A stretch of DNA of 64,000 nt, taken from contig JAEZFP010000032.1 in NCBI GenBank assembly GCA_023417475.1, forward strand, positions 65,762-129,761, in the 5' to 3' direction. The translations under genes were made by a program, and so were the position numbers. The stretch's first letter is position 1. Every line of letters starts with the position of its first letter. Below are positions 52,813 to 62,440 of the stretch, one piece after another. Origin of the DNA: Bacillota bacterium (GTDB lineage Bacteria; Bacillota; UBA4882; UBA8346). The notes beneath the pieces were generated by a model. That model made no database searches. It was not told the DNA's origin and saw nothing but the letters and a program-made list of their open reading frames with translations.

Positions 52813-52842
52813 AATAGGCTTAAAATCGATTCCAAACGAAGC

Positions 52843-52868
52843 GGCCCGGGTTTCCGGGCCTTATTATT
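52843..52868 (+). terminator. intrinsic terminator
   Basis: Stem GGCCCGG / CCGGGCC with a GTTT loop and a TTATTATTT tail. Confidence 0.85.
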
Positions 52869-53025
52869 TGCGCTAATCGAAGCACTTGTTAATTAAGGAT
52901 GTTAGGCAAATTCCTTAGTTGTCTGCGGTTTATGCTTTGAGCGGTTGAAAAGATGCTTTCTTTCCAGAAACAACGCTGACATTAGGCAATATAATATCTT
53001 ACCAAATGGATAGGAGGTGAGATAT

Positions 53026-54285
53026 TTGCCTCAATTATTATTGCATAAACTTTCATCCGCATTAAAAACGGCTGAAATTAGTCAAAATCCGGACCAGGTT
53101 CACCGGGTTATCGTGGAATTTAATCACCTCGGGTTGAATCGGATCACAAACTATATCCAGGATAACAGCGGTGTCTTCCATAAGGAGTTAAAGCTGATTC
53201 GTGGATTGGTTGTTGAATTACCGTATGAAGCGATTCAAGCGATGACCATCTCCAATCATGTCCGCAGGATTTGGAAAGATCGTCGCGTCCAAGTCTTGTT
53301 AGACTTGTCGGTGCCGGTAATTGGCGGTACGAAAGCGTTTGAATCGGGTTACAAGGGGAAAGGGACGACCGCGGCGGTCATTGACACCGGAATTCATCCG
53401 CATACCGATTTGACGAGCCCGGAAAACCGGATTGTCGGTTGGCTGGATTTGGTCAACCAACGGACTGCGCCCTATGATGATAATGGACATGGTACCCATG
53501 TCGCCGGAATCATTGCCGGAAACGGTAGCTCCTCCAGTGGGTATTACCAAGGAGTGGCGCCTGAAGCGAATTTGGTCGGGGTAAAAGCGCTGGATCAAGC
53601 GGGTAGCGGCAATACTTCCGATATTATTACCGCCTTGGAATGGTGTGTGGATCACCAAACGGAATATAATATCAAAGCGATCAATCTGTCCCTCGGGTCC
53701 GAAGCGCAGGAATCGTCTGGCGCCGATCCGCTTTGCCGGGCTGTTAACGCGGTCTGGAACCGCGGTATTGTTGTTTGCGCCGCCGCCGGAAACAGCGGCC
53801 CGAATGAGCGTAGCATCAGTTCTCCGGGAATTACTCCGAGTATTATCACAGTTGGCAATTTGGATACCCGCCGGACGTTAAAGGTGGAAGACGATCAAGT
53901 AGCGGAGTCTTCAAGTCGTGGACCGACCATTGACAATTATCTAAAACCGGATTTGTTGGCCCCGGGGACTAGTATCAATTCATTACGGGTACCAATGGGC
54001 TATCGCGCGTTAACGGGCACTTCGATGGCAACCCCCTTTGCTACGGGCGTCGCTCTTTTATATCAACAGAAGAATTCTAAAATGCGTCCTGATGAAGTGA
54101 AACGGGCAATGGTACAAGGTGCTCGAAGTTTAAATATGGAAGCCGTGATGCAAGGGGCCGGAGCATTGGACGTGTCAGAATATTTTACAGAAAAAAATCA
54201 AAGTAGCAAAGGGAAAACGCTCTCAAAAACCCAACTATCCCAACTGGCGTTCGTGCTCTTATTCCCAATGGCCCTCGGATTTTAG
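53026..54285 (+). CDS. AprX-like S8 subtilase 1, unsecreted
   Basis: A 419-residue serine protease. The N-terminal propeptide (about 1-95) contains HRVIVEFNHLGLN and HVRRIWKDRR. The catalytic domain has Asp120 (AAVIDTGIHPH), His155 (NGHGTHVAG), oxyanion Asn256 (AAAGNSGPN) and Ser333 (GTSMATP), so it should be active. There is no signal peptide; a short hydrophobic C-terminal tail (LSQLAFVLLFPMALGF) could anchor it. The start is TTG with a perfect AGGAGGTGA; GTG 53017 lies inside that site. TTAGGCAAT at 52982 and CAATATAATA upstream suggest sporulation control. Closest known type is intracellular AprX of Bacillus; Csp-like germination proteases are an alternative. Confidence 0.9.
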   Translation: MPQLLLHKLSSALKTAEISQNPDQVHRVIVEFNHLGLNRITNYIQDNSGVFHKELKLIRGLVVELPYEAIQAMTISNHVRRIWKDRRVQVLLDLSVPVIGGTKAFESGYKGKGTTAAVIDTGIHPHTDLTSPENRIVGWLDLVNQRTAPYDDNGHGTHVAGIIAGNGSSSSGYYQGVAPEANLVGVKALDQAGSGNTSDIITALEWCVDHQTEYNIKAINLSLGSEAQESSGADPLCRAVNAVWNRGIVVCAAAGNSGPNERSISSPGITPSIITVGNLDTRRTLKVEDDQVAESSSRGPTIDNYLKPDLLAPGTSINSLRVPMGYRALTGTSMATPFATGVALLYQQKNSKMRPDEVKRAMVQGARSLNMEAVMQGAGALDVSEYFTEKNQSSKGKTLSKTQLSQLAFVLLFPMALGF

Positions 54286-54332
54286 ATCCAACGGATAAAG
54301 GTCATCTTACGTATCGGTTCTCCAATCTCTTT

Positions 54333-54372
54333 CATTTGCCTAATTACCTGGTGGAGACTGATACATATAATG
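54333..54372 (+). promoter_or_regulatory. conserved promoter block 3 (sigma-K-like)
   Basis: CATTTGCCTAATTACC, 15 nt, then CATATAATG, upstream of the gene at 54438. The TACC here gives the AC expected at -35, 16 nt before CATA. Confidence 0.6.
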
Positions 54373-54437
54373 GATAGTAAAGAAGAGATAGTTAGAGCGT
54401 TGCGCTGTAATGACTCTCTCGAAAGGAGTGAAAATGG

Positions 54438-54560
54438 ATGGCAGATCTCAAAGCGATGTTTGACGGTGCTGGCGGCGGTTGGGGTATTGGTATTGCCTTC
54501 TTGCTCTTTTTGATTCTGGTATTATTGGTTGTCGGGTTTAGTTTCTGGGGAGCTTGGTAG
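54438..54560 (+). CDS. YjcZ-like tiny membrane protein 3 (40 aa)
   Basis: A 40-residue protein: MADLKAMFDGAGGGW, then GIGIAFLLFLILVLLVVGFS and FWGAW. The core is nearly identical to the copies at 51941 and 52208, but the head is charged and lacks Cys. GAAAGGAGTG precedes ATG 54438; an ATG four bases upstream is out of frame. It sits between the two subtilase genes with its own promoter block and terminator. Confidence 0.75.
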   Translation: MADLKAMFDGAGGGWGIGIAFLLFLILVLLVVGFSFWGAW

Positions 54561-54601
54561 GATTTCATTAAACTTGCACTGTCAATAATTAGCGGATTTT
54601 C

Positions 54602-54630
54602 GAGCCCAGCGCCTTGGCGCTGGGCTCTTC
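54602..54630 (+). terminator. intrinsic terminator
   Basis: Very strong stem GAGCCCAGCGCC / GGCGCTGGGCTC, followed by a short pyrimidine stretch. Confidence 0.85.
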
Positions 54631-54836
54631 GATTCGCCCGCAGATAGTGCCTTTATTCCAGTAACAATCGCCCCTGAACGAATATAATAATTAATGACAA
54701 ATCAAACAAAGAAGCCCAGAGCCTCTTGTTAAAAATGAAGAAGTTCGCTTGAACGATGATTATATTCGCAATAGACATGGTCGCGACATTGGGCAATATT
54801 CCATCAATTTGAACTACACCGTAGGAGGTGATAGGA

Positions 54837-56153
54837 TTGCCGATTCAAAACGAGTGGACGGAGAAACTCTCTCCGGAACTGAAAAAACCGTATTCGAACG
54901 AAGCCGAGCGTCAACGAGTCATCATTGAAACAACCAAAGGTTCAACCACCGAGCTTCAAAAACTGATTGAAGCGAATCAGGGGACAATCCATCGTGAGTT
55001 AACTATCGTTCCGTCGCTGGTCGCGGAGTTGCCGGTCGGCGCTTTTGAAACGGTTGCAACGTCCGGCCGGGTCCGTTATATTTGGCAAGACGTAGTGACG
55101 CAAGCAATGATGGATGTTACGGCGCGCGAAATCGGAGTGACGGCAGCTCATGAACACGGGTATACGGGGAACGGCGTTGTGGTCGCGGTGTTAGATACGG
55201 GAATCAGTCCTCACCTAGATTTGAGTGAACCCAACCGGATCCTGGCCTGGAATGATTTTGTGAATCAAAACGGCTCGCCATACGATGATCATGGTCATGG
55301 AACCCATGTGGCGGGAATCATTGCCGGAAGCGGTCACGCCTCAGAGGGTAAATACCGGGGAGTGGCGCCCGAAGCCCGGTTGGTCGGGGTAAAAGTCTTG
55401 GACAAAAACGGTAAGGGTTGGGTCTCGGACGTGATCGCCGGGATTGAATGGTGTCTCCAGAATTTGAAAGTTTTAAATATCCGGCTCATTAACCTTTCAT
55501 TGGGAAGCCCCGCCCAACTCAATTCCCGTTGGGACCCGTTATGCCGCGCAACCACCGAAGCCTGGCAGCGGGGCGTAGTTGTCTGTACCGCCAGCGGCAA
55601 TAATTACAATGTCGCCGGAATCACATTATCCCCGGCGATCAATCCCAGTATTATTACAGTCGGGAATATCGACCAGGACACCATCGTCCTGGAACCTGAC
55701 CCGATGTCGCCCAAAGCGGGTCAGCAATTTAAGATCAAACCGGATCTGGTAGCGCCAGGAAGCAATGTTACGTCATTAGATTTGGATGAAGGGTATATTA
55801 CTTATTCGGGATCATCCATGGCGACTCCCTTGGTCGCGGGCGCAGTGGCGTTAATTCTGCAAAAGTGGCCCTATCTCAAACCGGATCAAGTCAAATATGT
55901 CTTGGCGAAACGCTCCCGCAATCTCGGCTTGGGATCTTATCTCCAAGGTTCGGGGGCGTTGGATTTAGCGAAAATTTTTGGTCCGGTTCGGAAACCGGTC
56001 TTTCAAGCAAAGGGAGTCAGTAAGTTTGCGAGCCAAGTCTTGGTTAATACGGTTATGAACCTGCTGGCGCAACGTTCGTCGGAAACGCCCCAAAGCGGGA
56101 GTGAGATTTTGATAAAGACAATCATGTCGGTTTTAGGGAACATGGGAAAATAA
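54837..56153 (+). CDS. AprX-like S8 subtilase 2, unsecreted
   Basis: A 438-residue paralogue of the protease at 53026. The propeptide (about 1-95) has QRVIIETTKGSTTELQKLIE and RVRYIWQD. The catalytic set is intact: Asp120 (VAVLDTGISPH), His154 (HGHGTHVAG), Asn255 (TASGNNYN) and Ser327 (GSSMATP). No signal peptide; the amphipathic C-terminal tail (VLVNTVMNLLAQRSSETP onward) differs from that of protease 1. The start is TTG behind AGGAGGTGATAGGA. TTGGGCAAT at 54789 parallels the box before protease 1. It probably cleaves different targets in the same developmental stage. Confidence 0.9.
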   Translation: MPIQNEWTEKLSPELKKPYSNEAERQRVIIETTKGSTTELQKLIEANQGTIHRELTIVPSLVAELPVGAFETVATSGRVRYIWQDVVTQAMMDVTAREIGVTAAHEHGYTGNGVVVAVLDTGISPHLDLSEPNRILAWNDFVNQNGSPYDDHGHGTHVAGIIAGSGHASEGKYRGVAPEARLVGVKVLDKNGKGWVSDVIAGIEWCLQNLKVLNIRLINLSLGSPAQLNSRWDPLCRATTEAWQRGVVVCTASGNNYNVAGITLSPAINPSIITVGNIDQDTIVLEPDPMSPKAGQQFKIKPDLVAPGSNVTSLDLDEGYITYSGSSMATPLVAGAVALILQKWPYLKPDQVKYVLAKRSRNLGLGSYLQGSGALDLAKIFGPVRKPVFQAKGVSKFASQVLVNTVMNLLAQRSSETPQSGSEILIKTIMSVLGNMGK

Positions 56154-56300
56154 CGGCTTCGCGGAATCCATGACCATTTGAAGCCAAGTTTGTCAGTAGT
56201 GAATTCAGTCTTTTGGAATAATTCATTTTGGGAAAAAACCACATAGAATGAGTTAGAGCAACAAACCAAAAGCTCGAAGTTTAGACAGGAGGTGTTACTG

Positions 56301-56411
56301 ATGGCCGAAGCCAAACTGGAAGGGTTATTTGGCGGGGGAAACTGGTGGATTTGGATTCTGATCTTTTTATTTGTGCTGTTTCTCGTCAACGGTGGGGGTA
56401 TATTTGCATAA
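56301..56411 (+). CDS. tiny glycine/aromatic membrane protein (36 aa)
   Basis: A 36-residue protein MAEAKLEGLFGGGNWWIWIL then IFLFVLFLVNGGGIFA. It has the same build as the YjcZ-like set (Gly-rich head, one helix, short tail) but a different helix sequence rich in Trp and Phe. AGGAGGTG precedes the ATG and a strong terminator follows. CATAGAATG at about 56246 could be a sigma-K-like -10. Function unknown. Confidence 0.7.
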   Translation: MAEAKLEGLFGGGNWWIWILIFLFVLFLVNGGGIFA

Positions 56412-56419
56412 AAGAATCG

Positions 56420-56450
56420 AAAGCCCGGGAGTTCCCGGGCTTTATTTTTA
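56420..56450 (+). terminator. intrinsic terminator
   Basis: Perfect stem AAAGCCCGGG / CCCGGGCTTT with an AGTT loop and a T-rich tail. Confidence 0.9.
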
Positions 56451-56470
56451 TGCTTTTGGAGGTGATAAAT

Positions 56471-56623
56471 TTGCCTGCAGGTTGTTGCGGCGACTGTTTG
56501 ACGCCGGTCTTGCTGTTGTGGTGGTTGTTTATCGCTTGGTTGTTTTTTGCTTGGTTTAATGGCGGATTCGGATTTAAGGGTATTTTTAATGATGGAAAAA
56601 GTTGGTCTGATATTGAGCGATAA
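56471..56623 (+). CDS. small cysteine-headed membrane protein (50 aa)
   Basis: A 50-residue protein with a TTG start and a perfect GGAGGTGAT ribosome-binding site. The head MPAGCCGDCL has three Cys, the helix LLLWWLFIAWLFFAWFN is rich in Trp and Phe, and a polar tail ends KSWSDIER. Cys-rich heads can bind metal, be acylated or crosslink in the spore coat (inference). It converges with the small gene on the minus strand, 9 nt apart. Confidence 0.65.
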   Translation: MPAGCCGDCLTPVLLLWWLFIAWLFFAWFNGGFGFKGIFNDGKSWSDIER

Positions 56624-56632
56624 TCCCCCCGT

Positions 56633-56794
56633 TTATAAGAACATCATAAATTGCCGGATTTTATTTTCCACGTCATCGTCGTTGAGCATGGCAATACCTT
56701 CCAGACAACGATGGATAAAATTGCGATCAACGCCCGGCACATTGACTTTCGCTAAAATTTTATCGGTATAGCGGTTAATCTCTTCGTTGGTCAA
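56633..56794 (-). CDS. small protein (53 aa), related to the one at 50968
   Basis: A 53-residue protein starting at TTG with ACAGGAGGG upstream. It reads MTNEEINRYTDKILAKVN, then VPGVDRNFIHRCLEGIAML, and ends with an acidic DDDVENKIRQF segment. It is helical and unsecreted, and aligns end to end with the 51-residue product at 50968-51123. Family unknown. Both copies flank the protease and tiny-membrane-protein genes on the opposite strand. Confidence 0.65.
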   Translation of the reverse strand: MTNEEINRYTDKILAKVNVPGVDRNFIHRCLEGIAMLNDDDVENKIRQFMMFL

Positions 56795-56993
56795 CGAAAA
56801 ACCCTCCTGTTATTAATAATTGACGCATTGCTAGTTTATTCTTTCATCCTAAAAAGGGCGATGATGCCTTTGGCGCAAATTAATCGGCCGGGAGAAAATA
56901 ATAATTTACAGTTTAGCCATGACCAGGTTCGCGGAGTCGTAATAAAATATAGCGAAACAATCAACGAAAACCAATGAATGAAGGGGAATTGAC

Positions 56994-57266
56994 ATGGCGG
57001 TGAACGATTGGGAGAGCAAACTGGCTCCAAACCTGCGAGGGCTGCAAAGTGACGCTGGAATGCGTCGAGTGATTGTGGAGATCGACAGGGCGGCGGAAAA
57101 TACCGTTGCAGAATTAATCATTCGCAATCAAGGGATGATTCGGCGACGACTCACGGTCATTCCGGCATTGATTGTCGATCTGCCTTGCGCGGCTTTTCGC
57201 CAAGTCGCGCTGGCGGCGGCGGTTCGGAAAATTTGGAATGATTGCGAGCTAAAAACTCTTAAATAG
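56994..57266 (+). CDS. stand-alone subtilase propeptide-like protein (I9-type)
   Basis: A 90-residue protein homologous over its full length to the propeptides of both subtilases. RRVIVEIDRAAENTVAELI corresponds to QRVIIETTKGSTTELQKLI in protease 2; RRRLTVIPALIVDLP matches HRELTIVPSLVAELP; and VRKIWND matches VRYIWQD. It stops nine residues after IWND (CELKTLK follows), right where the mature enzymes begin, and no catalytic-domain sequence follows in any frame. AAGGGG precedes the ATG. It may act in trans as an inhibitor or folding chaperone of the neighbouring subtilases, or be the remains of a third protease gene. Confidence 0.8.
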   Translation: MAVNDWESKLAPNLRGLQSDAGMRRVIVEIDRAAENTVAELIIRNQGMIRRRLTVIPALIVDLPCAAFRQVALAAAVRKIWNDCELKTLK

Positions 57267-57312
57267 CGGAATTGCTGATTGGGTTCGTAGAAAAGAAAGA
57301 TTGGTCGGGGAT

Positions 57313-57450
57313 GTGAAACCAATGGTAATGCGGGAAGACGTTGCGCATGATATTTTTTTAATTATTGTCACAGCATTGTTTATCATCATGGTCACCGGTG
57401 TGGGTGTCCCGGCAGTCGGCGAAAATGTAGTATTGATTCCAGGAACTTAA
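57313..57450 (+). CDS. small single-helix membrane protein (45 aa)
   Basis: A 45-residue protein from GTG 57313: MKPMVMREDVAHD, then a membrane helix IFLIIVTALFIIMVTGVGV and a tail ending VVLIPGT. The ribosome-binding site is GGTCGGGG; ATG 57322 is an alternative start. It lies between the propeptide-like gene and the next small gene, 16 nt from the latter, so they are probably co-transcribed. Function unknown. Confidence 0.6.
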   Translation: MKPMVMREDVAHDIFLIIVTALFIIMVTGVGVPAVGENVVLIPGT

Positions 57451-57466
57451 ACAAGGAGTGAGGCTG

Positions 57467-57820
57467 GTGTTTTCAACGGATGAACTGGAGGAGATTATCA
57501 AAAAAGTTATGGCCTTAATCGGCTATGAACGGAAAGAAAAGTCTTCGCAGTCCCATTGCAAAAAAAATACGGACACTCATGATAATCCGAAAGACGGTGC
57601 AGCTAATTCCTGTTTCAGAATCGAACCAGCCGATATCTTAGTGATATCGGCGTTGATTACCGGCGCTTTGAATGTCGATTCAATCTTAGTCAGCAAAGAC
57701 CAGGTTGTGCAGATTGTTTTGTCAGGTTCGTTAAAGCGTCCAACCGAACTGGACAAGATTATGGAAGAAGTCGGAAAGGCCCCATTTGAACAGGTAATCA
57801 AGTCGCTGTTAGGGCTGTGA
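57467..57820 (+). CDS. small protein of unknown function (117 aa)
   Basis: A 117-residue protein from GTG 57467, chosen because AAGGAG (57453-57458) is 8 nt upstream; GTG 57458 overlaps that site. The N-terminal part is acidic and helical (FSTDELEEIIKKVMALIGYE), then a Lys/His/Asn-rich linker and a C-terminal unit with ADILVISALITGALNVDSIL and KDQVVQIVLSGSLKRP. It is not recognised. It is probably the last gene of the spore-type cluster, followed by a convergent patatin gene. Confidence 0.65.
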   Translation: MFSTDELEEIIKKVMALIGYERKEKSSQSHCKKNTDTHDNPKDGAANSCFRIEPADILVISALITGALNVDSILVSKDQVVQIVLSGSLKRPTELDKIMEEVGKAPFEQVIKSLLGL

Positions 57821-57871
57821 CCATCCTCGGGGATGGACAGGCTGCCGCGAAGTATGAAGCGGTGTCGTTAT

Positions 57872-58771
57872 TCAGGGAAATACTATAGGGGTAGCGGCGG
57901 CATTTTGCCCCAATTGGTAATAATCGCGGATTAGTTTGGGGGCGAAACTCATACTTCCCTTGGATAAAGGTTGCTCGGGAGCAATGAGAATGGTTCGGGT
58001 ATTGCCATTATAAAATCGCGGCAGGAAATCTTGGTTTGTTTTATGAATCTGTTTTAAATCATTGCTGCCGATTTCGGCGGTTAAGATATCCAAAATCCGC
58101 TTGGTCACCGCAAAAGAGTTGTTAAAGCGGTCAAACGGGGCAAAGACCGGTTCCAGGGTTTCCGATACCGGATAGGTCGTGACGATATAAACCTCGCGCG
58201 GTTCTTCCTTTAGGATAGCGCCGAGCGGGGTTAAATCCCGCAAACCGCCGTCGACCCAATGCTTGCCGCGAATTAACACCGGTGGAAAGTATAACGGTAT
58301 GCTGGCACTGGCCAGAACAAAACGGGACATCACGAAGCGGTCGGCTTCTTTCCGGCTGTCCGCAAAATATAGCTCGCCGTCCTCCAAAGCAACGGCGGGA
58401 ATCAGGAGGGTCTTTCCAGTTGCCAAACGCTGCGGAGTGATTAAGGAATGTACCAAATGTTCCAATCCAAGCGGCTTAAATAAGGAAATCCCAAATAAGA
58501 CGCTAAGCACCCCGAAATGATTCGGACGATAAATCTCACGCCAGCCCTTGATCGCCAGCCATTGTGACGCTAAAGTGTCGACCCGTTTTACCAAATCTGC
58601 CGAATCAACCGCTTGGGAAAGAAAGGCGGCATTGATCGCTCCAACGCTGGTTCCGCAGAACAAGTCAAAATCCAATTGTTCCTGAGCGATCAGGTGTCGC
58701 AAGGCGCCGATCTCAAAAGCCCCTTTGCAACCTCCGCCCGATAATACTAACGCTCGTTTCAAATTGACCAC
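57872..58771 (-). CDS. patatin-like phospholipase
   Basis: A 299-residue cytoplasmic acyl hydrolase of the patatin/RssA-like family. The oxyanion motif is GGGCKG at residues 12-17, the nucleophile elbow GTSVG at 40-44 (Ser42), and the dyad Asp is in DGG at 174-176. It hydrolyses phospholipid or neutral lipid acyl esters; substrate unknown. The annotated start is GTG 58771; TTG 58762 is equally possible because AAGCGGGGTGG would then serve as its ribosome-binding site. It is transcribed alone, divergent from copA. Confidence 0.9.
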   Translation of the reverse strand: MVNLKRALVLSGGGCKGAFEIGALRHLIAQEQLDFDLFCGTSVGAINAAFLSQAVDSADLVKRVDTLASQWLAIKGWREIYRPNHFGVLSVLFGISLFKPLGLEHLVHSLITPQRLATGKTLLIPAVALEDGELYFADSRKEADRFVMSRFVLASASIPLYFPPVLIRGKHWVDGGLRDLTPLGAILKEEPREVYIVTTYPVSETLEPVFAPFDRFNNSFAVTKRILDILTAEIGSNDLKQIHKTNQDFLPRFYNGNTRTILIAPEQPLSKGSMSFAPKLIRDYYQLGQNAAATPIVFP

Positions 58772-58987
58772 CCCGCTTTATACTTATAATACGGGGTAAG
58801 AAAGTCGTCAGCGCGCGCCCAAAAGCATATTTAACGCTTCAATAAGCACGAATCCCCTGGTTGTTACCGCGCTATTCTTCATAATATCTTCATAATGAAT
58901 GTTTACAATAAGGACGAAAGCTGAAATAATGGTAACAGACTCGCTGTAATTGACGACAGGGAGGATGGACAAAGGAGCGTTTTAACG

Positions 58988-61414
<2,427 letters not shown>

Positions 61415-61465
61415 CTTGAACTGGGTGGTTTGAAAATAAAAATGGATGGAAAGAAGGAGATCACG

Positions 61466-61681
61466 ATGCCAAACGAAGTGACAAACTTACAGGTTGAGGG
61501 AATGTCCTGCCAACATTGCGTAATGAGTATTAAAAAGGCGGTCGGCGAACTAAACGGAGTGGCCGGTGTCGAGGTGGATCTGGCAGCCAAACAGGTAACG
61601 GTCAACTACAACCCGGACGCGGTAACGGTGGATGCGATCTGTGAAACCATTGAAGATCAAGGTTATGACATCGTAAAGTAA
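61466..61681 (+). CDS. copZ: copper chaperone CopZ
   Basis: A 71-residue ferredoxin-like heavy-metal-associated domain protein with the Cu(I) motif GMSCQHC (Cys15, Cys18) that delivers copper to CopA. The rest, ending EDQGYDIVK, follows the fold closely. ATG 61466 is preceded by AGAAGGAGA; an upstream ATG at 61430 in frame is less likely. It is followed by a stem-loop at 61691 before the response regulator gene. Confidence 0.94.
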   Translation: MPNEVTNLQVEGMSCQHCVMSIKKAVGELNGVAGVEVDLAAKQVTVNYNPDAVTVDAICETIEDQGYDIVK

Positions 61682-61690
61682 GCCGGTTCT

Positions 61691-61719
61691 GCAGCCCCCT
61701 TTGTTAAGGGGGTTGCTGC
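61691..61719. other. stem-loop between copZ and the response regulator
   Basis: CCCCCTT / AAGGGGG with a TGTT-type loop, extended by GCAG / CTGC across a two-base bulge. No T run follows, so it may only attenuate read-through from copAZ. Confidence 0.5.
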
Positions 61720-61741
61720 GGTGGTGGAATGAGGTGAAACA

Positions 61742-62440
61742 ATGGGTGACCCCAAACCGATTTTGGTCGTCGATGATGAACCCAAAATCGTCGAAGTAAT
61801 CAAATCCTATCTGGAGAACTCCGGTTACCAAGTGTTGGAGGCATACGACGGGCAAACGGCGTTGGAGCTTTTCGAGAAGCACTATCCGGCTTTGGTTATC
61901 CTGGATCTGATGTTGCCGGATATGACCGGTGAAGCGATTTGTTCGCGGATTCGCAAAATCTCGAGAGCACCCATTGTGATGCTCACCGCGAAAGTGGCGG
62001 AAGAAGAGATCATTCAAGGGCTGCAGCTTGGGGCCGATGACTATGTAACCAAACCGTTCAGCCCTAGACAATTGCTGGCTCGCGTTGAGGCGGTGTTGCG
62101 CCGGACCGCCGGCGAAAGTGTTCCGCTGGCAAGCCTGTTGTCATTTCGGGACGGCGATCTGGAAGTTGACAGCTTAAAACGGGAAATTCGTAAAAGCGGC
62201 CAGGCAGTTAACTTGACTCCCAACGAATATAAAATCTTAATGACGTTAATCAAATACCCCCGCAAAACCTTTACCAGGGAAGAACTGGTGCTGATGGCCC
62301 TCGGCGACGATTATGAAGGATTTGATCGAACCATTGACACCCATGTGAAAAACGTGCGGCAAAAGATTGAGTCTGATCCGAAAAATCCCCAATATGTGCT
62401 GACTGTTCACGGGGTCGGCTATCGTTTCGGGGGTGAGTAG
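61742..62440 (+). CDS. OmpR/PhoB family response regulator
   Basis: A 232-residue regulator. The receiver domain (1-120) has the acidic pair Asp11/Asp12, the phospho-acceptor Asp55 (VILDLMLPD) and Lys104 (YVTKPF). The C-terminal winged helix (about 135-230) ends YVLTVHGVGYRFGGE. It probably works with the kinase gene that starts right after its stop. Because it follows copAZ within 60 nt, control of copper or envelope stress genes is possible but unproven. Confidence 0.93.
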   Translation: MGDPKPILVVDDEPKIVEVIKSYLENSGYQVLEAYDGQTALELFEKHYPALVILDLMLPDMTGEAICSRIRKISRAPIVMLTAKVAEEEIIQGLQLGADDYVTKPFSPRQLLARVEAVLRRTAGESVPLASLLSFRDGDLEVDSLKREIRKSGQAVNLTPNEYKILMTLIKYPRKTFTREELVLMALGDDYEGFDRTIDTHVKNVRQKIESDPKNPQYVLTVHGVGYRFGGE

